A stretch of 64,000 nucleotides of DNA from assembly GCA_022266195.1 (NCBI GenBank), contig WHVY01000001.1, positions 19,840,001-19,904,000 of the forward strand, given 5' to 3'. This DNA is from Tetranychus cinnabarinus. Lineage: Eukaryota; Arthropoda; Arachnida; Trombidiformes; Tetranychidae. The notes under the pieces are model-generated. The model did no database searches. It was not told the DNA's origin and saw only the letters and a list, made by a program, of their open reading frames with translations. The position numbers were made by a program, and so were the translations under genes. Below are positions 33,401-47,081 of the stretch, one piece after another; positions within the stretch are counted from its first letter, which is position 1, and each line of letters starts with the position of its first letter.

Positions 33401-36400
33401 TTGGGTTAGATTAAGTATGTTGAGTAAATGAGTTAGCAATCAATTTGCAAGGCTAAACTTTGGGTTAATACTGGTACTAACTAGAAGCTTGAAGATTTAG
33501 ATTAATGGTGGAGCTTGAAAATTATTGAAAGATTAAATTGGATACATGATTATGGGTTGGTAAAGCTATTAACTTTGTAATATGGTTTTCCACTTAAAAC
33601 ATTGTGCAGTTGAGCAATTTACAAAATACAAAATAACCTTTAAATTACTGAGTTGCTCAGCTTGTAAATAGTCTAAAATTTTGAACCAAATAAACAAGTA
33701 ACAGATGAAGTGAAAATTGATGAAAGAATGAGAAAACGGTTTACATTTCCTGATAAATCTATTTATGCAATGGACATACCTTTAGATTCATGGTGGACAT
33801 GGAGATATGTGAGTGTGTCAATTAAAGTCCGTGGTTGATTGTAAAACAACAATTAAAATAGGCAGAGAAAACACTTGAAGCTCGTTTATGTTGATGTTAA
33901 AACAAAACGGTTGTTACGGTAAATGCAAGTAATGGTGAAGACATGGACATGTATTTATCTTGGACAGCAAAGTATTAATAAATCCATTTTGGTAATCATA
34001 ATGAACACTTGGATGAGTAGGGAACACAAATCAACAAAAAGTTATCACAATAATAAACTGAACTAAAGATAATTGGAATGAGAATAATGAAGAAAAATGA
34101 GATTTAAAAAGGTGAGAAAATGTTCACAAGGATTAGTATTGGACAAATACTGATTGAAGAAAGGAAAAGAAAAATGTTTCAAAAAACGGTTAATCTGATC
34201 AATCAGATTAAATAAATAAACTAATTGTTCAAATTTAAACTAATAAACAGCAGTTATTAACATTAAGATAAGGTTACTCTCAGAACAACAATCAAGTAAA
34301 TGAATTCAAAGGTAAAAGTCACTTTTCGCTCGGCAAGTTGAACTGAAGTATTTTTTACTTTTTAACGCGCCATCTTGTGTTGACTTAAAACCTTAACCAG
34401 TTTAATCAAATGGTAACTCTTGAGTAGCTTTTAAAACTGATTCAGATTGTGAAGGTTTCTTTGGTAAATTATTAAATTTTAACTCGTGTTAAATACCAAA
34501 AGATAATCATTTGTTGGACGGAAATACTTTCGGAAATGCGTTCAATTAAGTAAACTACAAATTAACCATTTAATCGTCAGATTGTCTTGACTGTATTTGA
34601 GAGTTGTTTTGATTTTTGTTCAAACATAATTTCCTACTGGATATAAGGTTAGTTTTTTTTTGTTATAACAATAGTATTTACGAATTTTCCGATGTAACAG
34701 TTAAATTAAGTGACCACTGTAAATTACTAGAAATTAGCAAATGAACACGCGATGCTAAATAACTCTACTGATGAAATAGTTACCTATTTAAACGGCAAAA
34801 CAAATCTTGACTGGCTTTACATGCAATGTTACATATTTTCTTGTTACAGAAACATCAGAACATCAATATTTTTTAAGGATTAAATTGTCAATAATATATT
34901 CGGTGATAATGGAAATAATAATAATAATTGTACACGAATGAGACTATAGTTAAGTAGGAAAGGTAAAAAAAGCATAGTCATAATAATATATTACAAAGCA
35001 TGACAAAGAAAATAAATGGAGTAAAAAAGCGAAAGGTGAAAAGGAAAAGATGATGATGATGAGAAAAATAAAAGGAGTTTCTTTATCACTAGGAATGCAT
35101 GATTGATTCTTGTAGAGCACTTTTAGAATATGTTTCAAGAGAAAAGGAAAATATAAAAAAAAATGAGAATAAGTTGCAAAAGAATGTGAATAACAAGGTT
35201 TCATTGGTGTATCCGTTGTGTTCATTTCTTGTTTTTGTTTATGTCTTGGTGTGAAAAATTTTTCCTCAGAAAATATTTCTCCTTTTTCTCCTTCTGCTTG
35301 GATTTAAGGGTGACTCTGACCTTTGACTTTTCCAGGTTGAGGGTAAATTTCTGTATAAAAAGTAAACATTATGAATATATGGCCAATATGTTGAGCCTTT
35401 GGTACAGGTAAGGTTGAATTTGTGTATAATTACCTCGGCAAACATATGTTATTGAGTGTGTTTCGCATATAATTACTACTTCTGGTTATCCTGTTATTAA
35501 GATTGAAAAATCAAGATTGAACCTTCTTGTTTGCAGATGTATCAGCAATGGTTGAAAGGCCAAATAGTTGACTAATGTTGATCATGATTACGGTAAGCTA
35601 TGGTGGATTAGATGAAACGGCAGAGTCAATTGAGTGACCAAAAAAACAGGTCTTGCACTTTTTCCCGGTGAATGGATTCTCTTTTCTGCTTGAAATCAAT
35701 TTTTAACAATTTGACTTGTTCCATATATTACAGGTCTCACTTTTTCATTTAGACTCTGCGGTGATAATTCAATTTGAGCTCTTCTGTGGAAGAAAGTAAT
35801 CATTTTAATTGAGAAAGAAAAGGATAAATTGATTTTGAAGTTCAAGTTAACTAACCTTCATGAAGTTTTCCAGTTTTTTGGGTTCAATGCAAGTCTAACA
35901 TTTATCAAACTCATTTTGATCTAGGGTTTATGAGTTTTCAAAAGGTTTGATACATGCATTTAGTATGGAGAAGAAGATATATTCATTAGAAGTGATCCAT
36001 ATTAGAACCAGAATGCTGAGAATGATGGTGTAAGACAAAAGCTCTTCACCATGAGAAGTAGCATTAGCACTGATGGTATGGTTTAATTTTTCTTTCTGCA
36101 TCTTGATGCTTGTTCCAACATTATTGTAGTCCACTTTGAATTGGTTGTCCACTCAATCTCATGCTGAGGCTACAAAGAAATACAAAGTAAAATAAGATAC
36201 ATGTAAGAATAATAAAGCTTCTTAATAGTAGTGGTCAGTAAGATCATTTTGTTACCTTCTTTAGAATGAAAACCAGTTAAAGATTGTTTAAACGTTAAAT
36301 TTGGCTTCCTGAGAAGGAATTTGAATGATTTAGCAGAACAGGATAAATTATAAAGAAGCATAAAAACGATCCATTACAAAAGGAGTTTTAGTAATAATCT

Positions 36401-37860
36401 AAAATCCTACAGATAGCTTTTTATCCTCATAATGTTATAATAATGCATGAACCAGGTAACGTTTTCAATTCAATTTCTAAAAGAAATCAATCACAGCAAT
36501 TAAGGACCATTCAGGCTGTTGTCCATGGAAAATCGGGTTCTTTTTCCACTTATCCACATCAGAGGTTACTCGTTTGATTATCAATGTTGAACGGTTAATT
36601 GGTTATTAAGCCTGGGTAAGCTGGGTAATATCTGGTTCCCTATGGATATTGAGTTATGGCAGGAATGATCCAATTTTGTGATTATCAATAGTTTTCCCAT
36701 TATCTTGTGATTCAAATTATGATAATCAAGGTGTAAAATGATATTTATGCCTGAAGCGTTGAATACTGGCATTACTGGGATAAAATTTTGAGATGAATCT
36801 TTGATTTATAAAAAAAATTTAGATGGTGACGTGTGATATGGCGGTTATCTTGAGTAATTTTTTGTACTCATTTGCGCCCAGAAATTAAGTTAAGAAAAAT
36901 GGTTCCCAAAGAGCAGTGAAGAGTGAATCCATTGAGAAGAAAGTAATATGCACTGTCGGTCAACCATGCCACTTATGAATTAGAAATTTTAACGTAATAT
37001 TGTCATCTCTATCATCGTTTTTTTATTTATCTCCAGTAAACTGAATGGTAAAGGATCAAGTTGCACAAAGTCACCCTCTTGCTCCATGACTATGCCATAG
37101 ACCCACAAATCTACTCGCAACATAATCATATTGTAAGCAATTAAGATCTTCGTTTTTTGTGATATTTTTTTCCCATTCTTTGCCTCTTCATCATCTTCAA
37201 AATATCTTCACATGAGAAGGGTTCACTGAGGTTGAATCAACTGCCATTTCTAGTCAAGAAATAATAGCAAACAAAGAGCCTTTAAAGGTTGATACAAAGT
37301 GGCAACATCTTGAATTTTATCTTGCAATGAAGATTATAATTTTGTTTACTTACATGATGTGTAATATATATCTTGATTTCAGAATTTAAATTGGTTCCAG
37401 AGAAGATCACAAGCAATTAATTAAAGTTGAGAAAATTTCGAAAATCAGGGTGAAGCTGAGTAAAAGAAATGGTCATGGAATAAAGTTATCACTGGTTAAA
37501 AACAGATATGCTTCATAACAAAGCAGGATATTATGTTTTTCACATGTTATGTAATTAATATTTTTTACATAATCAGAGTGATCATCCATCGATTTGGCTT
37601 TATCTGGTATCAATTAATAGAAAATGGCGTTTTAATCTGTTACCATAGAGTATTGGCACATTGGTATAATGTTAATAATAGAGAGATAATAGCTTATTGA
37701 AAACAAAGGAAAACTGTGAGAGGGAAAAAGATAATTTGACTAAACAGTTCAAGCTAAGCTCAAGCCATATCTTTTCCCAGTCTATGTATACTAGTGTTAA
37801 GCTAAGGTTTTGATTTTGGTTCATTGCTCAGTTTGGTGAATTTCAATTCGTTGTTTGAAG
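30457..37860. other. Long intergenic region (7.4 kb) between two divergent genes
   Basis: No ORF with family features, no RNA gene and no clear repeat. It probably contains the promoters, and perhaps 5' UTR exons, of the SEA-frizzled gene (minus) and PPT1 (plus). CGCCATCTT at 34368-34376 is a close relative of the motif found upstream of RFC2/MRM2, SBNO and GFAT and could mark a distant transcription start. Open frames such as 34950-35225 (minus) are low-complexity Phe/Ser/Ile and were discounted. Confidence 0.5.
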
Positions 37861-39011
37861 ATGTTGGCCATTCTTGCGTTTGTTTTCCTCTTTCAAGCGG
37901 TGATCTGTTCATCTAATAATGCAAACATTTCATCAGCAGATGAACCTCTTCCAGTTGTTCTTTGGCATGGTATGGGTGATACTTGCTGTAACCGCGGATC
38001 TCTTGGAGCTATCGTTGATTTAATCGAGCAACAAGTTCCCTCTATTTATGTGAGATCGCTTCGAATCGGTGATAATGAAGAAAAAGATTTTAGCAATGGA
38101 TACTTCATGAATGTTAATGATCAGATATCATTCGCTTGTCAGTTGATACGATCAGACGAGAAACTGAAAAATGGTTTCAACTTAATTGGTTTCTCTCAAG
38201 GAGGTCAGTTTACTCGAGCTTTGGTCCAACGGTGTTCTCTTCCAGTCCGTAATTTAATTACCTTAGGAGCTCAACATCAGGGTGTTTTCGGATTACCTCG
38301 GTGTGAGGCTGTTACTAATAATTTACTCCATAATTCGGTTTGTGATTTTGTGCGGAAACTTCTTTCTTTAGGCGCTTACAACAGTTTTGTCCAAAAAAGA
38401 TTGGGTATGTTGATTTATCAATGTTTCTCAAAATTCCTGTAACAAACGGGTGACTTTCTCATCAAGATAGTGAGATGCTATCAAGATTATGAGATTTTAA
38501 TGGTGGTAGATTCACTAAACAACTACCGCAACTACATGAATGGCTAGATTAAACCATATCTGCTATCATTGCTCCATCTAATCATAGATTTCTAATTGTT
38601 TCCTTTTTTTAAATTCATGTTTCAGTTCAAGCTGAATATTGGCATGATCCATTGAAAGAACAAAAGTACAAGGAGAAAAGTGTTTTCCTAGCTGACATCA
38701 ACAATGAAAAAAGTCCCAGAAATGAAACTTATCGTCAAAATTTGATTAATTTAAACAAATTTGTGATGATAATGTTTGAAGATGATTCAATGGTCATACC
38801 CAGGGAGAGCAGTCTTTTTGGCTATTATGAAACTGGAAATATTAAAAAGATTGTCCCATTAGAAGACAGTTTATTGTACACGGATGATCGATTAGGCTTG
38901 AAAGAGCTTAATGAATCCGGAAAGCTAATTAAATTAACTATACCTGGTGATCATTTGCAATTCACTGATGATTGGTTCACCACAAATATTATTGAAGCTT
39001 ATCTGAAATAA
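37861..39011 (+). CDS. PPT1: Palmitoyl-protein thioesterase 1
   Basis: Two exons, 37861-38404 and 38626-39011, phase 1, 930 nt, 309 residues (human PPT1 306). Start ATG at 37861 opens a signal peptide (MLAILAFVFLFQAVICSS). The alpha/beta-hydrolase nucleophile elbow is GFSQGG with Ser112; the triad is completed by Asp235 (EDDSMV) and His291 (GDHLQ). Other family blocks are VVLWHGMGD, GAQHQGVFG and, across the splice junction, RLVQAEYWHDP and YTDDRLGLKE. The enzyme removes S-linked fatty acids from proteins in the lysosome. Predicted Asn glycosylation sites include NIS (22) and NET. Convergent with GFAT, 540 bp apart. Confidence 0.95.
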
Positions 39012-39551
39012 TTACATAAACTTCAATAATTTTCACAATGGTTAATCTTGCAGCATTCACTTCAACAAGATGGACAATCAGAATCATCAAAGAAAAGTAA
39101 AAATTTTGTAATAACAATCATACTTTTTTATGTTTTTGTTTATTATCGAACGGTTAACAAAATTAAATCGCCAATTTTTGAATACAAAAAATAAGTTATT
39201 TTTCTTAGTGCAACAAAGACAATTTGATTGGCAGGGTGAACTGTTGTTCAAAAGGATTATTTTTAATCTTCTACCGTCGATAAAGTCATCATTTGGCCAG
39301 CAGAAGATAGAAAAAAAAGGTTTAAAGTAAAAATAGTAATGCGTTAAAAATAGGTGTTAAAATTGCAAGGTTAATAGATAATAGATAACTTGGGAAGTAA
39401 AAACAAGAAAATTTAAACCCTTCAGTTTCCTGTATTTTAGGTGAATTTGAAAGGTAATAATCACAATTGACACTCTAAGAACCTTGATCCCATGGAGTTT
39501 TTTATGGTCTTGAAGTACTTTCTAAGACAGATTTATTCTTGTCTTATTACT
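39012..39551. other. Convergent 3' ends of PPT1 and GFAT
   Basis: Short interval holding both 3' UTRs. No further gene. A plus-strand frame at 39130-39330 lacks family features. Confidence 0.5.
39532..39537 (-). promoter_or_regulatory. Candidate poly(A) signal of GFAT
   Basis: TTTATT on the plus strand is AATAAA on the minus strand, 15 bp past the GFAT stop, implying a very short 3' UTR if used. Confidence 0.45.
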
Positions 39552-42500
39552 TTACTCTGTAGTAACAGATTTGGCGAGATTTCTTGGACAATCAACATTG
39601 CATCCACGAAGTACAGCAATATGATATGAAAGGAGCTGCAAAGGAATAACGGTTAGAATTCCTTGTAAACAATCAACAACGTGAGGAATTTTAAGATGTT
39701 TGTAGGCCATGGTAGGAGTTTCATTATCGTTTTCTTCGCATATAACAATTGGTCTACCTCCTCGAGCGGTAACCTGTTGAGATAAGATGAAACAATCAGA
39801 TATTTACTTTTTGATTCATAAGACATTTTCATTTTGCAATCAAATCATAAATCAATATTATTTCAAGTTGATAAATTACTATTGTGCATAAGAGCTAATA
39901 ATTTATAACTACATGAAAATATGACAAGAAAACAGCAGATTTGAACGATTTTCAAAATGAATTTGTCTCATTTTGAATGATGCTTGAATGAAACTTGCAG
40001 CAAAAACGTAAATAGCGCAATTTTTGAAATGATTGCAAGGAGAAAGTGAAAAATACCTGTTGAACTGCATTCATGCATTTGGTGTACACTTTATCACGTG
40101 TGACAATCATTATGACTGGCATGGCTTCATCAACTAATGCGAGCGGTCCATGTTTAAGCTCACCAGCGAGTACACCTTCTGATGGAATGTATGTTAACTC
40201 TTTGATTTTCTGAAATGAAAAAAAAAGAATAAATAAATCACCATTTTGTAATCTTGTCATTAAATGAAGAATTCAGCACATTTCTCTAAAGATTGGAAAC
40301 GCAAGATATTTTCTTGTTTTTTTATGTTATTAGTTCATCATTAACAGCTAGAGAGTGAATAAACAAACACTCGTTATGCTGAACCAGACTTACAAAAAAA
40401 GAACATGCGAGAAAAGATGAAATACTGATAATAAACAAGATGACTTACGAGAGCTCCCTCCAAACAAGTCGCATGATTATAACCTCTACCCATAATCATG
40501 ATTGATCCTTTAGTGTATAATTCTTCAGCTATAGCTTTGACTTGGTCATCTAGTTTTAAAACAGAATTGATCTGATCTGGTAGCATTTTCAATCCTTGAA
40601 TGATCTCAGTTCGACGTGGTCTCATTGAGATTCTATCTTCACTTAAAACCAATGCAAACATAACAAGAGAGATGAATTGTGAAGTATATGCTTTGGTTGA
40701 AGCGACACCGATTTCGGGTCCTGCATTAACATGTACACCACAATGACTTTCTCTACAAATACTACTTCCAACGGTATTGGTGATTCCAACAATCAGTGCT
40801 CCGCGTTGCTTGCAGTATTTTAAGGCCATCAAAGTATCTGCTGTTTCACCAGATTGAGATATGAAGAAACAAACATCATCACGATAAATGGGTCTTTCAT
40901 TATCCAAGAAATCACTAGCAAGTTCGACCATGACAGGTAATTCAGTCAATTCCTCTAAAATAGTTCGTGTCTAAAAAGAGTGAGAAAAAAATTAACGTTT
41001 AGAAATGAATGTTAAAAGTGAATTAAATAGAACCAGAATCATTTTGGTAAAGAAATAGCAACCAATACTTTGATTAACTAGTATTAAAAATTGGAAGATT
41101 TGATAATACACTAAATCGTGCATAAATTAGCAATAATGTTCCACCATTCTAAACTTTTGATCGGAAACAGGTAAACTTACTGCAATAGCGCTGTGATAAC
41201 TTGTTCCACAGCCAATTAAGATAAGCCTACGGCATCTTTTTATTTCTGGAATGTAATCTTTAATTCCTCCAAGGATAACAGTTTCATTCTCAAAATTAAC
41301 TCGTCCTCTCATTGTATTGAAAACAGATTCCGGCTGTTCAAAGATTTCTTTTTGCATGAATGAACTGAAATTTCCTTTCATAATCGCTTGAATTTCTAAT
41401 TTTAGAGTAATAATCTCCCGGGTTAACGGTGATTTATCATCAAAATCTCGACGAACTCTGTGAATTGTAAGACCTAGAACCAGAAAAGGCAGAAGAAACA
41501 AGAATAAAGATTAAATTCAAGAAAACTCATAGACAATCGCATAAAATGGAGCATGAACGCTGTGCATTTATATGTTTAGTCTTCTCAGATTAATAAATAT
41601 AATGAGATAGTAAATAATAATTACGGCCATCTTCAATAGCAGCAACGTCATCATCTTCGAGAAAAATAACTCGATTTGTATGTTCAATAAAGGCACTTGC
41701 ATCAGAAGCATAAAAATATTCAACTTCAGCGTGATCACTTAATGGCGTGAATTCTGTCGTTGAATCAGATCTTTTTATTTTAGTCCCGATCAAGCCAGTT
41801 GGTGTAATATCTTTTTGCCGCTTCAAATCTAAGAAATGGAAGAAAAAAAATAATGCCAATGAGATTGTTATTGTTAATCAATCAATCAAAAAATGAATTA
41901 CAGATGATATTGACGTTTATGACCATGAGTGAAATGAAACAATAAAGATGAAATGACGCGGAAATAACAATGTTCACTTAAATCACTTGGTTTTGATTCC
42001 TATTTTTTTATCTAGCAACTCTACAATCAAATTTCTTTGGCTAGTAATTAGCGACAGTTTGAACTTTTGATATTTACAAATATTTCACCATTTATAAGCT
42101 AAAATAAACGGTAGTAAACAGAACGGTAACCAAGTAACTTAATTGCAATGAAATTTTATTTAAGTGTCTATACCTGTCTGAAGATCCATTTCACGTAAAC
42201 CGCTAGAGCTTCGTAAGCGCACCAAAATGTCTGTGATATGGTTTGGTATTGATTGGGTAAAGGTGGAAAAACACAATAACGAAACATGCAATGGGAAAGG
42301 TTAAAAAATGTTAATTAATTTGATTTAGGATTAAAATGGTAACAATAAAACGTGGACAATAAGTTGCGAGAGTAGTAAATGTAGTTGATTAAGAAATGGT
42401 GTTAAATACCAGACAGTTAGAATAAATATTATCAAATATTTAGTCTTATAGCCTTAAATTTTTATCTAATTATATATTGTACCATTATAAGATACATTGC

Positions 42501-44463
42501 TATCATAATTAAACTGTTATTGAAAATTATCAACAAATTAACCACCAAATGAAGATACTGGCTAAATAATGGCCAATATTTTTATGAGAGATGCAACTGA
42601 GATACTTAAAGACGATAAAAATTGATACTTCTTGCCAATTCTGTAACACGCTCTTTTTACCATCGCTAAAACATGATTGATAATGAAGAAGATTTTGTTT
42701 CATTTATCTGAAATATGATTACAACACTTTGCTTACAAATTATTCACTCGAAAAAAAAAATTAAATTTAATAACGTAATAAACCAAGCCTTAATTTTAGT
42801 GTTAATGTCCGATCATTCATTATTTTTGTATTCTACTTCTTATTTAATAACAATTTAACTTAGAAATTGATTAGCACATTAATTGATGCTATTGACCGGT
42901 TTTTGGTGCAAACTAAAAGTAAAGGATAGTCGAAGCTAAATTGAACAAATGGGAAGAATGAAATTGATTCAAGATTGCAGAACGAGAAAGGTTGAATAAT
43001 TCAAATAGAAATTTTTTATCCAGCATTAAGCTGAAAAAGTTTCAAATGAATACATATCAACATGGAAAGAGGGTGGTGGACCCGGAAAAGTTGATTTGAT
43101 TCTCATTCTGTAAGCCATTTTTAGTTGGAATATTAGGGAAATTAATAAATTTGTATTGTGAGGTTAACGATAAAAAATGTGTGTCATGTCTACCCACCTT
43201 TGGAGCTGAATAAAACCGGAATATGATCTGAAGAAAGAGAAGATTTGGTCTTGATTCCAACCAACAACGGGCTTCCTCGTCGAGTAGCCACACACTGTCC
43301 GGGATATAAGATGCTTTTGAAAACTAGGGCAAATGCTCCTTCCTTCAAAGTAAAAGTAGATAAAATGGAACAACAAATTGATCAGACAAGGTAGGAGGTA
43401 GAAAGATGATATAAAGAAATTTTTGAATTGAATAGAGAAATATGACTTCTCAAATTGTTTAAAGAGAAAAATAAATAATTGGTTTGATAATTTGAAAGTG
43501 AACTGATGGTTATGTTGGATTGAGAGAACGCGGGAAGAACGGGAAGATAATTTATCATTGAAGCTAGCAGAGCTAGAGAGCTAGAAAACATACCAATTGC
43601 AAGGCCACTTGTTCGACTAACTCTCGGAATGTTAAATCGGGATGGTTATCATGAATGTGCTTGATCAGCTTAGCAATAATCTCCGTATCCGTCTCTGATT
43701 CAAAAGTAAGTCCTTTCTTTGTCTGAATGTAGAAAAAATAAGAAATTAGAATTGAAATGCGATACAATTGATGATTAAGATAATTGTTTGATATCCTTTC
43801 AAAGAATTATGAAATCTACAGTGATGACATAATACGTGTATATTTATGATTGTCATAAAGCAATAGATAGTCTTTCATTAGTATTTCTGAAGGATCATTT
43901 TATTATTCCTTACCAAGAACTGTTTGATATCTTTATAGTTAGTGACAATTCCATTGTGAATGACAACAAACTCTTGCTTCTCGTCTGATCTTTGAGGATG
44001 ACTGTTAATAGGACTTGGAGCACCATGAGTTGCCCATCGGGTATGAGCGATTGCAACATGAATATCAAGAGACTGATCAACACTTAAATCATCACGAGAC
44101 CATATTTCATTTTCTAAGACCTTAACTTTTCCACTTTGACGAATAATTTCCGTTTTTCCTTCAGCATTGTCAAAAGCAATTCCTGAAAGAGATTAAAAAT
44201 TGAGAACCGTTAAATCTCTGTCAAATGTAATAATCACAACAGAAAGAATGAATCGAATTGTTTTCTTACCTGCAGAGTCATATCCTCGATATTCAAGACG
44301 CTGTAAGCCGCTAATGAGAAATTGTAAAATCTCTTTTCGCGTTTTGGGTTCTAAGTAATTTATGTAAGCAAAAATACCTGACAAAGAGATTTAACGAAAT
44401 GAAGATGGATTAAAATAAACAAACGAATGAGAAATGGTCAAAATAAGATTACTTACCACACAT
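39552..44463 (-). CDS. GFPT1: Glutamine:fructose-6-phosphate aminotransferase (GFAT)
   Basis: Eleven exons, phase-consistent: 44457-44463 (only ATGTGTG), 44270-44377, 43914-44182, 43594-43722, 43198-43342, 42174-42230 (cassette), 41625-41828, 41181-41473, 40449-40970, 40057-40209 and 39552-39773. This gives 702 residues, or 683 if the 57-bp cassette is skipped (human 699/681). Cys2 (MCGIFAY) is the glutaminase nucleophile; YRGYDSAG, TRWATHGAP and the HNGI motif complete the GATase II domain. Two SIS sugar isomerase domains follow (GCGTSYHSA; SQSGETADT at 442-449; GELKHGPLAL at about 594; terminal AKSVTTE with Lys697). The enzyme makes glucosamine-6-phosphate, the committed step to UDP-GlcNAc for chitin and glycans, in the cytosol. 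The start is fixed because Met must be removed to expose Cys2. Divergent from the SLC15 gene, 2.6 kb apart. Confidence 0.96.
41829..43197. other. GFAT introns flanking the cassette exon
   Basis: 41829-42173 (345 bp) and 42231-43197 (967 bp), the longest introns of the gene, surround the 57-bp exon at 42174-42230. Long flanking introns and a short symmetric (phase 1-1) exon are typical of alternative splicing. No other gene seen. Confidence 0.55.
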
Positions 44464-47081
44464 TTTGATAGTCAGTTAATAACGAAGACGAAATCGAGTT
44501 GTAAATCACAATTTAGCAATGAAACATAGAATTGGAATAACACAAATAAAGAGATTGAAGCACAATTCGAAACTATACTAACGTGTACAATCACTCGTTA
44601 TCTCATATGTCGAATGATGTAGTTTGGTGTTGGTTGTTTATCAACTGAAGATTACTGAGTTTTTCTGGAGATGGTTGAAACACTGTGTACAACATTTTTA
44701 ACCAACTTATTGAGCATCCAAGAACCTCCCCACGATAAATCTGGACAAGTTAAACAAGTAAATTGAGGTGGACACGAATCTGGAACAGAGTAGGTAAAGA
44801 AAGAGAGCGAAAGAGATTGAAAGAGAAAAACAGAAAAAAAACAGAAAAAAGATTATAGTTGTGATATCGCCATCTATGATACTGTAAAAGAACAGGTAGC
44901 TTTGGTAGAAGAAAAAAAGTAAGATTGAAAGCTGAAATCTCTTGAGGTTAGAAGTGAAATTGTCTGGATAGTTAATCCAGAACTTCTTTAACCACTAATA
45001 CTGATGAAGACAGAAGTCTTAAAGTACTTGAGCCCTGAAAGAGATTATAAATTTTCAAACAAAATACAGCTGGAAAGGGTGAATAACTAGAGTGTACGTT
45101 AGCTTAAACCATTGAGAAATTGCTTCGTAATGGCTTTTGGAAATTATTTTGTCGCCAATTTTGTTAAGTTGTTGAAATAATCTGTTTCAGTTTCATATTT
45201 TTTATAAAGAGTTCCATGTGTATTATAACTTATAATGTCAGTTAATAGTTCAACTTAGATTCATTGTATCGTTCTGTGATTTGTGCAAAGTGTCTAGTCT
45301 GATGAATCCAACAAATTATCATTTGAAAGCTAATAATGGATTAATTTGAATTGATGAGTGCATTTAAACAAATATCAACATTCACTTTCACACAATTAGA
45401 GTGATAACAAATGTAATACATTAAATTATCTGATTGTACCAACATTGTAACTGCTACTGTTGACAAGAAAAAAACACCAAATATCTCAAGGTATTAGATA
45501 AATCGGCTTAAAGACTATGTTTGAGTTTGAGATAAGGTCTATTTTCACTTAACTGAATTAATAAAACAAAATAAAGCTCAGGTTCAGTTTTACTTGAATT
45601 TAAACAGATTGTAAAGTACCAGTTATCTGCATCTTTTCGAACGTAAATTTATGTAATTTCCCCTGAATTTTTATTCAGCTTTGGAAAGCTTTCTTTTACC
45701 ATTAAAATCCTTGAGTTTTACGACTGTCATTGAAATCTCACCATGATTGTGAAGAATAATTCCATCATGTTCCATTGTCCCAAATTTGTCTCAAATGTCT
45801 CAATGTTCCCAGATATTACTCTTTTAATCCTAATGTTGCCTTTAAAAGATTTGAATTCATAATTGTACTTGATACAGATTCACCAGATTCATAAATCTTC
45901 AAGTATTTTACCAAATACCATGAATTATGTCATCAAATAAAGAGAAACAAATATCAGATAAACAAGTCTCGATTAGCGTGAACCATTGAAACCAGACAAT
46001 TTTTCATCACTTGAGAACTGAAATTAGAAAAAAAATGATGCAAGAAGAAACATAAATATCATCAATGTGATAAACTTACTAATCCAAAAATACTTACAAT
46101 TTAATCCACAATTAATTCATCGAAATCACAATAATCACAATTTCTTGTTTCCATTGAAATAATTGTAAATTACAATACTCGACACCAGATGACACTGTTT
46201 CCACATTTTACCGCACAAAAGATGGTTGAACAATATGGATACAAATCTTGATTCCATCCGGGTTGATTAAAACTGAGAGAAGGCCACTGAATCAATTAAG
46301 AAGAATTTCCAATTAGCAGTCTGGATTAGATGGAGACGAAGCCAGCTATGTAAATAATAATTTCAAAAGAAGGGAATTAAACAAATAAATAAAGGCTTGA
46401 AATGCGAAATGAAAACAATGAAGATCAGATAAAGATAATTAAAAGATATCAGATATGAACTGTACTTAAGTCTATTTTCACGAAAATTGATGTGAATGCC
46501 TATTCACCGGGAATGACACATTTTACTTCTTGTTTTTTTTCAGTGTACATAAAACAAAAACCACTGATTGATTGTTTACTCATTTGATAAATTGTTAGCA
46601 TCACCATTGGATCAAATTATGACATTTACCTAACCTTCAACTCTTCTCTTAACTGATACTCATCCAATTATAAAATCTCAATCTATTACCTTTTCCCCTT
46701 TTGGGTACAATTTTATGCAACCTTTGATATTCACCAGTTAATTCTGGAGATAGAGAAATTTATCTTTCAAGATTTGTTCTAAATTCTCACGTGAATCTCA
46801 TAAAGTCATTTACGGTAAACCTTCACTTGATTGTAGATATTTGATAACCACCATCTACATTAATTAATTTTATCGTCAGCTTTTTGTCATTTGTTTTTTT
46901 GCCACCAAATCTCATCCAATTAATGATTGATTAATAAATATAAATGGTAGTTTAATAGAATACATTTAATGTGAAGGTTTACAGTAAGACAAAAAGGACT
47001 CAATTTTTTTTCTCCTCTCATCTATTTTGTCTTCCATCTTTAATCATCTTTTTGTGAATTTATTATTGTGACAGCTCAATC
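44464..47081. other. Intergenic between divergent GFAT and SLC15 genes
   Basis: 2.6 kb with no coding features. CGCCATCTA at 44868-44876 lies about 405 bp upstream of the GFAT start, after an A/G-rich tract (44805-44855). The GFAT and peptide-transporter promoters must lie here; no TATA box was confidently placed. Confidence 0.5.

Noticed and set aside
34950..35225. Minus-strand 91-codon Phe/Ser/Ile frame
   Set aside because: Low-complexity composition from A/G-rich DNA; no motif, no splice context.
31017..37015. AGAGATGAC-type words near 31019 and 37000 resembling the hAT-like ends at 21005
   Set aside because: They are 6 kb apart with no matching target duplication; the word is common in this A/G-rich sequence.
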